This document shows, piece after piece, positions 9,897 through 17,404 of a stretch of 64,000 nt of DNA; within the stretch, counting starts at the first letter, position 1, and every line of letters begins with the position of its first letter. The position numbers and the translations under genes were made by a program. Below the pieces are notes generated by a model, which was given only the letters and a program-made list of their open reading frames with translations, was not told where the DNA came from and made no database searches. Source of the DNA: Streptomyces griseus (lineage in GTDB: Bacteria; Actinomycetota; Actinomycetes; Streptomycetales; Streptomycetaceae); NCBI RefSeq assembly GCF_001715295.1, contig NZ_MDKB01000002.1, forward strand, positions 1,013,522-1,077,521, given 5' to 3'.

Positions 9897-10175
9897 TCAG
9901 CCGCCCGCCGGGCCGAGGGACTCGAAGCGCCACCGGTGCACGGGCCGGGTGATCAGCGCGGCGTCCGGTTCGGGCAGCTCGGGCAGGTCGTCCCCGTACG
10001 CCGCCTCCCACCAGGTGAGGACGAGCACCCGGTCCTGCGGGGCGCGCAGGAGTTCGGCGCGCAGCGGGGGCCGGGCCAGCTCTCCGGCCCTGGCCCGGGC
10101 CCACTCCAGCAGCTCCGGACCGCGGCCCTCCGCGGCCCGGGCCTCCCACATCAGGGCGACGGTCGTGCCGCTCAT
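9897..10175 (-). CDS. conserved hypothetical protein, coupled to tsaD
   Basis: A 92-residue protein ([20 protein letters not shown]) with a dimeric alpha/beta-barrel-like pattern: strand VALMWEARA, helix [13 protein letters not shown], strand [15 protein letters not shown]. It could be distantly related to antibiotic biosynthesis monooxygenase-type folds, but no catalytic residues are recognisable. Its ATG overlaps the tsaD TGA (ATGA, 10172-10175), so it is translationally coupled to the t6A gene tsaD. No function can be assigned. Confidence 0.78.
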   Translation of the reverse strand: MSGTTVALMWEARAAEGRGPELLEWARARAGELARPPLRAELLRAPQDRVLVLTWWEAAYGDDLPELPEPDAALITRPVHRWRFESLGPAGG

Positions 10176-11284
10176 GAGTAGAGGTTGTCCTTGCTGATCT
10201 CGTGCACGTGGTCGTGACCGACGCCATGGGCGTGGGCGTGCGCGCCGGGGACATGGGTCTCGGTGACGGGCAGCGAGGAGTCCGCCGAGAGTTCCAGGTC
10301 GGAGGCGGGGCGGTTGCGGGCCACCATCTCCGCGCCCAGCGCGGCGACCATCGCCCCGTTGTCGGTGCACAGCCCGGGCCGGGGCACGCGCAGCCTGATC
10401 CCGGCCCGCTCGCACCGCTCCTCGGCCAGGGCCCGCAGCCGCGAGTTGGCCGCGACTCCGCCGCCGATCATCAGGTGGTCGACGCCCTCGTCCTTGCAGG
10501 CGCGGACGGCCTTGCGGGTGAGCACGTCGACGACCGCCTCCTGGAAGGACGCGGCGACGTCCCGTACGGGCACGTCCTCGCCGGCCGCCCGCTTGGCCTC
10601 GATCCAGCGCGCCACGGAGGTCTTGAGGCCGGAGAAGGAGAAGTCGTACGCGGGGTCACGGGAGCCGCTCAGCCCGCGGGGGAACGCGATCGCCTTCGGG
10701 TCGCCCTCCTTCGCCAGCCGGTCGATGACCGGGCCGCCGGGGAAGCCGAGGTCCAGCACACGGGCGATCTTGTCGAACGCCTCGCCCGCCGCGTCGTCGA
10801 TGGTCGCGCCGAGCGGCCGTACGTCGCGGGTGATGTCGGGGGCCAGCAGCAGCGAGGAGTGCCCGCCGCTGACCAGCAGCGCCATGGTCGGCTCGGGGAG
10901 CGGGCCGTGTTCCAGCTGGTCGACGCAGATGTGGGAGGCGAGGTGGTTCACCCCGTAGAGCGGCTTGCCCAGCGCGTACGCGTACGCCTTGGCGGCCGAC
11001 ACGCCGACGAGCAGCGCGCCGGCCAGCCCGGGGCCGGCCGTGACCGCGATGCCGTCGAGGTCGCGGGCACCGACGCCGGCCTCCTTCAGGGCGCGCTCGA
11101 TGGTGGGGACCATCGCCTCCAGGTGTGCGCGGGAGGCGATCTCCGGGACGACACCGCCGAAGCGGGCGTGCGTGTCGACGCTGGAGGCGACGGCGTCGGC
11201 GAGCAGCGTCGTCCCGCGCACGATGCCGACGCCGGTCTCGTCGCAGGAGGTTTCGATACCGAGTACGAGCGGTTCGTCAGCCAT
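10172..11284 (-). CDS. tsaD: tRNA N6-threonylcarbamoyladenosine transferase TsaD
   Basis: A 370-residue Kae1/Qri7/TsaD ATPase that transfers threonylcarbamoyl from threonylcarbamoyl-AMP to A37 of ANN-decoding tRNAs with TsaB and TsaE. Seen: N-terminal [12 protein letters not shown] (about 9-20), metal-binding NHLASH (H114, H118), [12 protein letters not shown] (about 137-148), [11 protein letters not shown] and IGGGVAANS. The last ~30 residues are a His-rich tail ([19 protein letters not shown]) beyond the normal domain end. ATG 11284 overlaps the rimI stop by 1 nt, making tsaB-rimI-tsaD-hypothetical a coupled run. Confidence 0.97.
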   Translation of the reverse strand: MADEPLVLGIETSCDETGVGIVRGTTLLADAVASSVDTHARFGGVVPEIASRAHLEAMVPTIERALKEAGVGARDLDGIAVTAGPGLAGALLVGVSAAKAYAYALGKPLYGVNHLASHICVDQLEHGPLPEPTMALLVSGGHSSLLLAPDITRDVRPLGATIDDAAGEAFDKIARVLDLGFPGGPVIDRLAKEGDPKAIAFPRGLSGSRDPAYDFSFSGLKTSVARWIEAKRAAGEDVPVRDVAASFQEAVVDVLTRKAVRACKDEGVDHLMIGGGVAANSRLRALAEERCERAGIRLRVPRPGLCTDNGAMVAALGAEMVARNRPASDLELSADSSLPVTETHVPGAHAHAHGVGHDHVHEISKDNLYS

Positions 11285-11775
11285 CAGTCAGTCTCTGTTC
11301 CTTGTACGGTCAGCCGCATGACGAGTGCGTCGACGTTCCCCGGCTGGTAGTAGCCCCGGCGGAAGCCGATGGGTTCGAAGCCGAAGCGTTCGTAGAGCTT
11401 CTGGGCGCGGGTGTTGTCGACACGGACCTCCAGGAGCACCGCGGTGCACTCGAGGGCGGTGGCGTGTCTGAGCAGGTCGGTCAGGAGTTCGGATCCGAGG
11501 CCTCCGCCCCACTGGCCCCGGCTGACGGCGATCGTCTGTACGTCGGCGAGGTCGCCGGCCGTGGCGAGGCCCGCGTAGCCGACGATCCGGCCGCTCGCGG
11601 GGTCCTCGGCGACGACGTAGCGGTGGGTGGCCTGCGGGCCGCGGGCCCGCGCCAGCTCGGACCAGAACATGCCGGCCGACCAGGCGTCCTCGGGGAACAG
11701 TTCGTGTTCGAGCTCCAGCACCGGGTCGATGTCCCACCAGCGCATCTCGCGGAGCACAGCGGTCGCGGTCGTCAC
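11284..11775 (-). CDS. rimI: ribosomal protein S18 N-alpha-acetyltransferase RimI
   Basis: A 163-residue GNAT acetyltransferase with [20 protein letters not shown], the acetyl-CoA pyrophosphate-binding loop (Q/R-x-x-G-x-G/A), then [23 protein letters not shown], characteristic of RimI. It N-acetylates ribosomal protein S18 in E. coli; the Streptomyces substrate is inferred. The GTG at 11775 is used because it overlaps the tsaB stop as GTGA and fits family length; longer reading extends only into tsaB sequence. It sits between tsaB and tsaD, a common bacterial order. Confidence 0.93.
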   Translation of the reverse strand: MTTATAVLREMRWWDIDPVLELEHELFPEDAWSAGMFWSELARARGPQATHRYVVAEDPASGRIVGYAGLATAGDLADVQTIAVSRGQWGGGLGSELLTDLLRHATALECTAVLLEVRVDNTRAQKLYERFGFEPIGFRRGYYQPGNVDALVMRLTVQGTETD

Positions 11776-12434
11776 CGGGGGGTGACCACCTTGTAGTTCT
11801 TCGGGACCTGGGCGTCGGGCCTGCGCAGGTAGAGCGGCTGCGGCGGCAGCAGGCCGGTCCCGGCGGCGAGGCGTTCGGCGGCGAGGGCGGCGAGCGCCCC
11901 GGCCCGGACGTGCTCGGGGCCCCGGGCGCCGGGGAACGCGTCCGGGTGGAGCAGGGCGCCCGCGCCGACGACCGGCAGGCCGGCGAGCCGGCCGGCGATG
12001 TCGGCGGGCCGGTCCACGCCGGGCTCCCCGGTCCGGGTGCGGGCGTCCTCGTACCGCGCCCAGTAGACCTCCTTGCGGCGCGCGTCCGTGGCGACGGCGA
12101 ACGGTCCTTCGAGGCCGTCCAGGCCGGCGGCGTACGCGAGGCCGTCGAGCGTGCACACGCCGTGCACGGGGACGGAGAGGGCGGAGCCGAAGGTCGCCGC
12201 CGTGACCAGGCCGACGCGGAGCCCCGTGTAGGGACCGGGGCCGACCCCGACGACGACGTCCGTCACGGCGTCGAGTCCCAGTCCGGCCTCGGTCAGGACG
12301 CGGTCGACGGCGGGCAGCAGCAGCTCCCCGTGCCTTCGGGCGTCGACCTGGCCGGTCTCGGCGACGACGGAGGTTCCGTCGTGCAGGGCGACGGTGACGG
12401 CGGGGGTGGCGGTATCCACGGCGAGCAGGAGCAC
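11772..12434 (-). CDS. tsaB: tRNA threonylcarbamoyladenosine biosynthesis protein TsaB
   Basis: A 220-residue ASKHA-fold paralogue of TsaD that dimerises with it in the t6A complex. Recognised by MLLLAVDTATPAVTVALHDG, ELLLPAVDRVL and VVGVGPGPYTGLRVG (about 61-75). It lacks the metal-binding His pair of TsaD, as expected. It starts at a GTG; a TAGGCT hexamer 6 nt upstream suggests a leaderless message. It is the first gene of tsaB-rimI-tsaD and divergent from the L,D-transpeptidase-like gene. Confidence 0.95.
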   Translation of the reverse strand: MLLLAVDTATPAVTVALHDGTSVVAETGQVDARRHGELLLPAVDRVLTEAGLGLDAVTDVVVGVGPGPYTGLRVGLVTAATFGSALSVPVHGVCTLDGLAYAAGLDGLEGPFAVATDARRKEVYWARYEDARTRTGEPGVDRPADIAGRLAGLPVVGAGALLHPDAFPGARGPEHVRAGALAALAAERLAAGTGLLPPQPLYLRRPDAQVPKNYKVVTPR

Positions 12435-12440
12435 ACAAAC

Positions 12441-12446
12441 AGCCTA
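12441..12446 (-). promoter_or_regulatory. candidate -10 box, leaderless tsaB
   Basis: TAGGCT (TANNNT) with 6 nt to the tsaB GTG; no Shine-Dalgarno. No convincing -35. Confidence 0.4.
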
Positions 12447-12590
12447 CGGCTCCGCCGACTCGGGTACGCGCGCCCCGTACGTCGTCCCGGTACGCCCTTC
12501 CGCTGCTGGTACCGTCGCCCGGGTACACACGTGTACGACGTAAATGCTTGTACGACTTACGACGGACGGCATGCGAAAGGGGAGCGTACG

Positions 12591-13151
12591 GTGGCAAGGG
12601 GCAGCTCGGGATTCGTGGCCGGGCTCACCGCCGCGGCGGTGGCCGCGGTCTGTTTCCTCGCCTACCAGGCCTCGGCCAACGCGCCGGACTCGGTCGCCGC
12701 CCCCTCCCCGGGCGCCTCCGGAACCGCGGCGGCCTCGCCCACCCCGAAGCCCTCTCCCCCGCCGCAGCCGCTCGCGGTCCCCGCGGACTCGGGCACCGGG
12801 ACGAGGGTGGTCTACGCGCTGAAGGACCGGCGGGTCTGGCTCGTGGACGGCAACGAGAAGGCGCTCCGGACGTTCACGGTCATGCCGAGCGCGGTCAGCC
12901 CGCCGCCCGGCGTCTACGGGGTGACCTCGCGGTCCGGCAGCATCAAGGGCTCGGACGGCGTACTGATCGAACACGTGGTGCGTTTCGCGAACGTCGACGA
13001 CGTCTCCGTGGGCTTCAGCGCGGCGCAGGACGGCTCGATGCAGAGCCCGGACCCGACGCTGAAGACCGGTGGGGTGCGGATGAAGCGCCCCGACGGCAAT
13101 GCGATGTGGACCTTCGCGACGGTGGGCGCCAAGGTCGTCGTCGTCCCGTAG
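12591..13151 (+). CDS. secreted/membrane-anchored L,D-transpeptidase-like protein lacking the catalytic cysteine
   Basis: A 186-residue protein. Residues 7-29 form a signal or anchor helix (FVAGLTAAAVAAVCFLAYQA), then a Pro/Ala/Ser linker to about 65. The remainder resembles a YkuD fold: VYALKDRRVWLVDGNEKALRTF strand pair, PPPGVYGV, IEHVVRF with H128, and the end strands GVRMKRPDGNAMWTFATVGAKVVVV. In active L,D-transpeptidases the site reads S/T-x-G-C-I/V-R; here it reads TGGVR with Gly161 in the Cys position, so cross-linking activity is unlikely. The GTG is preceded by GGGGAG. It is divergent from tsaB and converges on a 70-residue protein gene. Confidence 0.75.
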   Translation: MARGSSGFVAGLTAAAVAAVCFLAYQASANAPDSVAAPSPGASGTAAASPTPKPSPPPQPLAVPADSGTGTRVVYALKDRRVWLVDGNEKALRTFTVMPSAVSPPPGVYGVTSRSGSIKGSDGVLIEHVVRFANVDDVSVGFSAAQDGSMQSPDPTLKTGGVRMKRPDGNAMWTFATVGAKVVVVP

Positions 13152-13173
13152 CCCGTCCTCGTACGAGGCGGGA

Positions 13174-13195
13174 CGGGCCCGGACCGTCGGGCCCG
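13174..13195. terminator. hairpin in convergent gap after the LDT-like gene
   Basis: CGGGCCCG repeated at 13174-13181 and 13188-13195 (self-complementary, 8-bp stem, 6-nt loop), preceded by the palindrome CCTCGTACGAGG at 13157-13168. It lies between two convergent genes. No U-tract. Confidence 0.5.
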
Positions 13196-13308
13196 GCGGC
13201 GCGGCGTACGGCACAGGGGTGTCCGGACCGGATGTACGTGGACGTCCCGACGGCGCGGCGAGGTGCCGCGGCGCCCGTCACGCGTCCGCCGGAACGGCGG
13301 GAGTGCTC

Positions 13309-13521
13309 TCAGGCGGCGTCACGTCCGGCGGCCGGGTGCGCCCGCCCGTCGTCCTCGCGTCCGTCCTCGTCCAGGTCCTGGTGATCCGCGTCGCGCGGCG
13401 GCGTCGAGACCGCCGTCGCGGCGGCGCAGGAGGCCAGCAGGTCCCGCATCGTCACCGCGGACGGCGACGGCGGCTCGGCCTGCGGCGACTGTGGCCGCAC
13501 TTCTCGCTCGGGTGCCGGCAT
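13309..13521 (-). CDS. iron-box-controlled 70-residue microprotein, function unknown
   Basis: A 70-residue protein beginning MPAPEREVRPQSPQAEPP, with a central TMRDLLASCAAATAVSTPP segment (one Cys) and a very acidic, His-containing C-terminal half (PRDADHQDLDEDGREDDGRAH). It has no signal peptide or membrane segment. The ATG at 13521 follows a strong GAGGAGG Shine-Dalgarno at 6-nt spacing. A perfect 16-bp DmdR/IdeR-type iron box lies 44-59 nt upstream over a TAACTT -10-like hexamer, so it is likely expressed under iron limitation. I do not recognise the family; a metal-related role is inference from regulation and composition. Confidence 0.65.
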   Translation of the reverse strand: MPAPEREVRPQSPQAEPPSPSAVTMRDLLASCAAATAVSTPPRDADHQDLDEDGREDDGRAHPAAGRDAA

Positions 13522-13564
13522 GGCATGCCTCCTCGGGCTCGGACGGGAGACCCGGCCGGTAGAA

Positions 13565-13580
13565 GTTAGGTTAACCTAAC
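13565..13580. promoter_or_regulatory. iron box (DmdR/IdeR-type operator)
   Basis: GTTAGGTTAACCTAAC is a perfect 16-bp palindrome containing TTAGGTTAACCTAA, matching the actinobacterial iron-box core TTAGGTTAG-CTAACCTAA. It overlaps a minus-strand TAACTT hexamer (13563-13568) placed to start transcription about 34 nt before the 70-residue ORF. Fe2+-loaded DmdR/IdeR would repress it. Confidence 0.85.
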
Positions 13581-13631
13581 CAGGCCTCCCGCCCATGTGA
13601 ACACGGCCGGTGCCTCCCGCGCAACATTTTA

Positions 13632-13646
13632 CCGACACCCTGTCGG
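13632..13646 (-). terminator. small hairpin downstream of tsaE
   Basis: CCGACA / TGTCGG with a 3-nt loop, 45 nt after the tsaE stop and before the iron box. A short 6-bp stem; weak candidate terminator. Confidence 0.3.
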
Positions 13647-13690
13647 AACACGTCCGCGCGGTGCGGCCCCGGCCGTCCTCCCGGCAGGGG

Positions 13691-14212
13691 TCAGACCGCG
13701 GCCAGATCCGTCCGCAGCCCGGCCCAGCGTGCCCCGATGCCCACCAGGGTCACCGTGCGGCGCTCGTCGTCGGTGTCACCGACGGCGCGGTCGATCACCA
13801 CGTGGAGCCGGTCGTCCGACAGCTCCTCGACCTTGCCCTCGCCCCACTCCACGACGACCACCGAATCCGGCAGCGACACGTCGAGGTCCAGGTCCTCCAT
13901 CTCGTCCAGGCCCCCGCCCAGGCGGTAGGCGTCGACGTGGACCAGGGCGGGGCCCGCGCCCAGCGGCGGGTGGACCCGGGCGATCACGAAGGTGGGCGAG
14001 GTGACGGCGCCGCGTACCCCGAGGCCCTCGCCGAGGCCCCGGGTGAGGGTGGTCTTGCCCGCGCCGAGCTCGCCGGTGAGCATCACCAGGTCGCCGGGGG
14101 CCAGCACACCGGCGATGCGGCGGCCCAGCTCCCGCATCTGTTCGGGGGACTCGACGGCGAGGTCCAGGGTGACGGCGCCCGGTGCGGCGGTGTCGTGTGC
14201 TGCTGCTTCCAT
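13691..14212 (-). CDS. tsaE: tRNA threonylcarbamoyladenosine biosynthesis ATPase TsaE
   Basis: A 173-residue P-loop ATPase of the t6A pathway that drives TsaB-TsaD turnover. Seen: Walker A GELGAGKTT (about 46-54), TSPTFVIARVHP, HVDAYRLGG with the conserved DAYR, and VVVEWGEGK. The ATG at 14212 is chosen because a TAACGT box ends 8 nt upstream and would give a leaderless transcript; the TTG three codons earlier would fall outside it. It is separated from tsaB by the iron-regulated ORF and the LDT-like gene. Confidence 0.95.
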   Translation of the reverse strand: MEAAAHDTAAPGAVTLDLAVESPEQMRELGRRIAGVLAPGDLVMLTGELGAGKTTLTRGLGEGLGVRGAVTSPTFVIARVHPPLGAGPALVHVDAYRLGGGLDEMEDLDLDVSLPDSVVVVEWGEGKVEELSDDRLHVVIDRAVGDTDDERRTVTLVGIGARWAGLRTDLAAV

Positions 14213-14220
14213 GCCGTCCA

Positions 14221-14226
14221 ACGTTA
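14221..14226 (-). promoter_or_regulatory. candidate -10 box, leaderless tsaE
   Basis: TAACGT (TANNNT) with 8 nt to the tsaE ATG at 14212; supports that start. Confidence 0.4.
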
Positions 14227-14363
14227 CGGCCTCGCCCCCGGCGGGTGCCGGGCCGTCGGGAGGTCAGGACGTCCGGGGCGTGCCGGACGCAGGTCCCGGC
14301 GGCGTCCGGTGCGTGCCCCGCAGGGCGTGGGGCCACCCCAGGCTCCCCCTGACGAGCCCCGCC

Positions 14364-15572
14364 TCAGGCCGGCACGGCGCCGATCCGTACCAGCAGGTCC
14401 GCGAGCCGGTCGGTGACCGTCTCGGGGTGCTCCAGCATCACCAGGTGACCGGCGTCCGGCACGATGACCAGCTCCGCGTCCGGGAGTTCGTCCGCGATGG
14501 CCTCGCTGTGCGAACTGGGCGTCACCAGGTCCTTGTCGCCCGCCAGGATGAGGACGGGGATCTCCCGGAAGGCCGGCAGCGCCCCGCTCTTGTCGTGCTC
14601 GGTGAAGGCCGGGTAGAACTCGGCGACCACGTCGATCGGCGTCGACTCGATGAGCCGCTCCGCGAACCGGGCGACCGCCGGGTCCACGTCCCGCGAACCG
14701 AAGGAGTACCGCTTGATCAGCCCGGCGAACAGGTCGGCGGTCGCCCGCCGCCCGCGTTCCACCAGCTCCGCCTGCGAGCCGAGCGCCTTCAGCACACCGG
14801 GCAGCACCCGGCGGACCGCGTTGACGCCGGCCACCGGCAGCCCGAAGTTCACCTCGCCGAGCTTCCCGCTCGACGTCCCGACGAAGGCGACGGCGGCGAC
14901 CCGGTCGCGGATCAGCTCCGGGTAGCGGTCGGCGAGGGCCATGATCGTCATGCCGCCCATCGAGTGCCCCACGAGCACCAGCGGCCCGTCGGGGGCCGCC
15001 GCGTCGATGACCGTCTTCAGGTCGCGGCCGAGCTGGTCGATGCCGATGGGCACGCCCTCGGCCTGCGCCCTGCCCCGCCCGGAGCGGCCGTGGCTGCGCT
15101 GGTCCCAGTGGACCGTGCGGACCAGACCGCGTAGCGCCGCCCGCTGGAAGTGCCAGGAGTCCTGGCCGAGGCAGTAACCGTGGCTGAAGACCACGGTCAC
15201 GGGCGTCGGTGCCTTGTGGCCGAAGAGCCTGCGCCTGCGCGGGCCGGAGCCCGCCGTGGCCCGCCCTTCGCGCCCGCCCGCCGCACCGTCGGCCTCGACC
15301 TCTTCGACCTCGTAGTACAGCTCGGTGCCGTCGTCGGCCACCGCCCGGCCGGGCAGTCCGCGCAGCGCCCCGTACGGGCCGGCGGCGTCCAGGGCCAGGC
15401 GGGCCCTCTTGCGCATGCCACGCCCCACCGTGAGCCGCTCGACGGCGACCCCGGCCGCCGCACCGGCGGCGACGACACCTATCGCCGCCCCGGCGAGGCC
15501 CGCCCGCCGCCAGCCGGCCGTGGCGGCGGCCGCCGTCGCCGCGGCCACGTCCCCCGCGCTGGTCTCACTCAC
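14364..15572 (-). CDS. alpha/beta hydrolase, membrane-anchored
   Basis: A 402-residue alpha/beta-fold hydrolase. An N-terminal Ala-rich helix (about residues 23-45, LAGAAIGVVAAGAAAGVAVE) looks like a membrane anchor. The hydrolase domain has FSHGYCLGQDSW (oxyanion region), HWDQRSHGRSGRG, the nucleophile elbow GHSMGG (S204), acidic residue in LAGDKDLVTP and catalytic His in DAGHLVML, a complete triad. The natural substrate is unknown. The start is the GTG at 15572; a weak GGGAGCACGGCAG precedes it. It lies between alr and tsaE on the same strand, as in other streptomycetes as far as I recall. Confidence 0.88.
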   Translation of the reverse strand: MSETSAGDVAAATAAAATAGWRRAGLAGAAIGVVAAGAAAGVAVERLTVGRGMRKRARLALDAAGPYGALRGLPGRAVADDGTELYYEVEEVEADGAAGGREGRATAGSGPRRRRLFGHKAPTPVTVVFSHGYCLGQDSWHFQRAALRGLVRTVHWDQRSHGRSGRGRAQAEGVPIGIDQLGRDLKTVIDAAAPDGPLVLVGHSMGGMTIMALADRYPELIRDRVAAVAFVGTSSGKLGEVNFGLPVAGVNAVRRVLPGVLKALGSQAELVERGRRATADLFAGLIKRYSFGSRDVDPAVARFAERLIESTPIDVVAEFYPAFTEHDKSGALPAFREIPVLILAGDKDLVTPSSHSEAIADELPDAELVIVPDAGHLVMLEHPETVTDRLADLLVRIGAVPA

Positions 15573-15748
15573 CTGCCGTGCTCCCTCGTCTTCGTCGCCC
15601 CGGCCTGCCGCTCGTCCGGCTTCTCCGGGCCGTGCGCCTGGGGCGTGTTCCGCGAAGCGCCGTCCGTCCGGAGGGCGGACCCGGCGGCACGCCACGGCGC
15701 GTGGGCGAGCCGGCCGTCGCCGGGCGGACCGGGCTTCCGGAACACGGC

Positions 15749-16921
15749 CTAACCCCGGCCGTCGCCCGCGTGCGGCGTGCCGCCCTCGTCGACGTAGACG
15801 CGGGGGACCCGCCCGCCGATGCGCGTGACGATCTCGTAGGCGATCGTGTCCGCCGCCACCGCCCAGTCCTCGGCGCTCGGCTCGCCCCGGTCCCCGGGCC
15901 CGAACAGCACCGCCTCGGCCCCCGGCGCCGAGGTGTCGCCCTCGAGGTCGACCACGAACTGGTCCATCGCCACACGGCCCGCCACGGTCCGCCGCCGCCC
16001 CGCGACGAGGACGGGACCCCGGCCCGAGGCATGGCGCGGGACGCCGTCCGCGTAGCCGACGGGCACCAGCGCGAGGGTCGTCTCGGCCGACGTCGTGTAG
16101 TGGTGCCCGTAGCTGATGCCGTGCCCCGGCGGCACCTGCTTGACCAGGGCCACGGAGGCGGCGAGCGTCATGACGGGGCGCAGCCCGAAGTCGGCCGGCG
16201 TGCCCAGTTCGGGGCTGGGCGAGATGCCGTACATCGCGATCCCGGTGCGTACGAGGTCGAAATGGGACTCCGGGAGCGTGAGGGTCGCCGGGGAGTTGGC
16301 CATGTGCCGCACCTCGGGCCGCACGCCCTCCTTCTCGGCGTACGCCACCATGTCGCGGAAGACGTTCAGCTGGGGGGTGATCGAGGGGTGGCCCGGCTCG
16401 TCGGCGCAGGCGAAGTGGGACCAGAGGCCCGTGACGCGCAGGAGACCCTCGTCCTCGGCGGCGCGGGCGGCGGAGACCAGCTCCGGCCAGTCGGCGGGCT
16501 GGCAGCCGTTGCGCCCCAGCCCCGTGTCGGCCTTGAGCTGGACCCGGGCCGGGACGCCGGCCTCCGTGGCGGCGGCGGCGACTTCCCCGAGCGCCCACAT
16601 CCCGCTGACCGACACGTCGATACCGGCCTCGATCGCCTCGCGCCAGGGGCCGCCCGGCGTCCAGAGCCAGCACATCACCCGGCCCCCGAGCCCGGCCGCG
16701 CGCAGGGCGAGCGCCTCCTGCGGTGTGGCGGTTCCCAGCCACGTCGCGCCCGCCTCCAGCGCGGCCTCGGCGCAGCGCACCGCGCCGTGGCCGTAGGCGT
16801 CGGACTTCACCACCGCCATGAGCTCCGCCCCGGACGCCCGCGCGCGCAGGGCGCGCACATTGGCGCGCAACGCGGCGAGGTCGATCTCGGCACGGGCTCT
16901 CGTGGTCGCTGTCTCGTTCAT
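15749..16921 (-). CDS. alr: alanine racemase
   Basis: A 390-residue fold-type III PLP enzyme interconverting L- and D-alanine for peptidoglycan. The PLP lysine is K39 in MAVVKSDAYGHG, the opposite catalytic Tyr lies in GISYGHHYTT, and the C-terminal beta domain holds GRVAMDQFVVDLE. The start is the ATG at 16921, matching family length; a GAGACT hexamer 7 nt upstream suggests leaderless transcription. Next upstream on the same strand is a DUF488 gene, 59 nt away, then the nnr-acpS-glmS run. Confidence 0.96.
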   Translation of the reverse strand: MNETATTRARAEIDLAALRANVRALRARASGAELMAVVKSDAYGHGAVRCAEAALEAGATWLGTATPQEALALRAAGLGGRVMCWLWTPGGPWREAIEAGIDVSVSGMWALGEVAAAATEAGVPARVQLKADTGLGRNGCQPADWPELVSAARAAEDEGLLRVTGLWSHFACADEPGHPSITPQLNVFRDMVAYAEKEGVRPEVRHMANSPATLTLPESHFDLVRTGIAMYGISPSPELGTPADFGLRPVMTLAASVALVKQVPPGHGISYGHHYTTSAETTLALVPVGYADGVPRHASGRGPVLVAGRRRTVAGRVAMDQFVVDLEGDTSAPGAEAVLFGPGDRGEPSAEDWAVAADTIAYEIVTRIGGRVPRVYVDEGGTPHAGDGRG

Positions 16922-16928
16922 CGCGTCC

Positions 16929-16934
16929 AGTCTC
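16929..16934 (-). promoter_or_regulatory. candidate -10 box, leaderless alr
   Basis: GAGACT (NANNNT) with 7 nt to the alr ATG. Weaker than the TANNNT examples in this window. Confidence 0.25.
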
Positions 16935-16980
16935 TCAGAGCCGTACGCCGGTGCCCCCGACGTCCCGGCCCGAGAGGCGG

Positions 16981-17376
16981 TCACCGATGTCCGAGCGCGT
17001 GCTCCACATGGTCGACCAGGACGGGGACGTGGCTGGACTCCACGTCCTTCACCGCGGTGACCAGGGTGACCGGGCCGCCCTCGCGGACCAGCGCGACGAG
17101 GTCGCCGACGGCCGGGGCGTGGGCGGGGTCACCGAGCTCGGTGCGGTAGCGGTCCACGAAGTCGTCGTAGCGCGAACCGGTGCGGTCCTCGTGGTACCAG
17201 GAGCGGAGTTCCTTCGAGGGCGTCACCTCCTTGGCCCACACGTCGACGGCGGCGTGTTCCTTGGTGATGCCCCGCGGCCAGAGCCGGTCGACGAGGACCC
17301 GGGTCCCGTCGTCGTCCGTCGGCGGGTCGTACACCCGCCGTACGCGTACCGTCGTCCCGTCGCCCACACCGATCAC
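16981..17376 (-). CDS. DUF488 family protein
   Basis: A ~131-residue protein with the DUF488 signature TRVLVDRLWPRGITKE near the N-terminus, then PSKELRSWYHED and YDDFVDRYRTEL. The family is widespread and uncharacterised biochemically. It starts at GTG 17376 or GTG 17367; no Shine-Dalgarno at proper spacing separates the two. It follows nnr by 28 nt on the same strand and precedes alr. Confidence 0.85.
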   Translation of the reverse strand: MIGVGDGTTVRVRRVYDPPTDDDGTRVLVDRLWPRGITKEHAAVDVWAKEVTPSKELRSWYHEDRTGSRYDDFVDRYRTELGDPAHAPAVGDLVALVREGGPVTLVTAVKDVESSHVPVLVDHVEHALGHR

Positions 17377-17404
17377 CGTCCCGTTCGGGTCCCTCCAGCG
17401 TCGC

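Noticed and set aside
12527..12534. ACACGTGT palindrome upstream of the LDT-like gene considered as an operator
   Set aside because: Only 8 bp, expected by chance in GC-rich DNA, and no second copy nearby.
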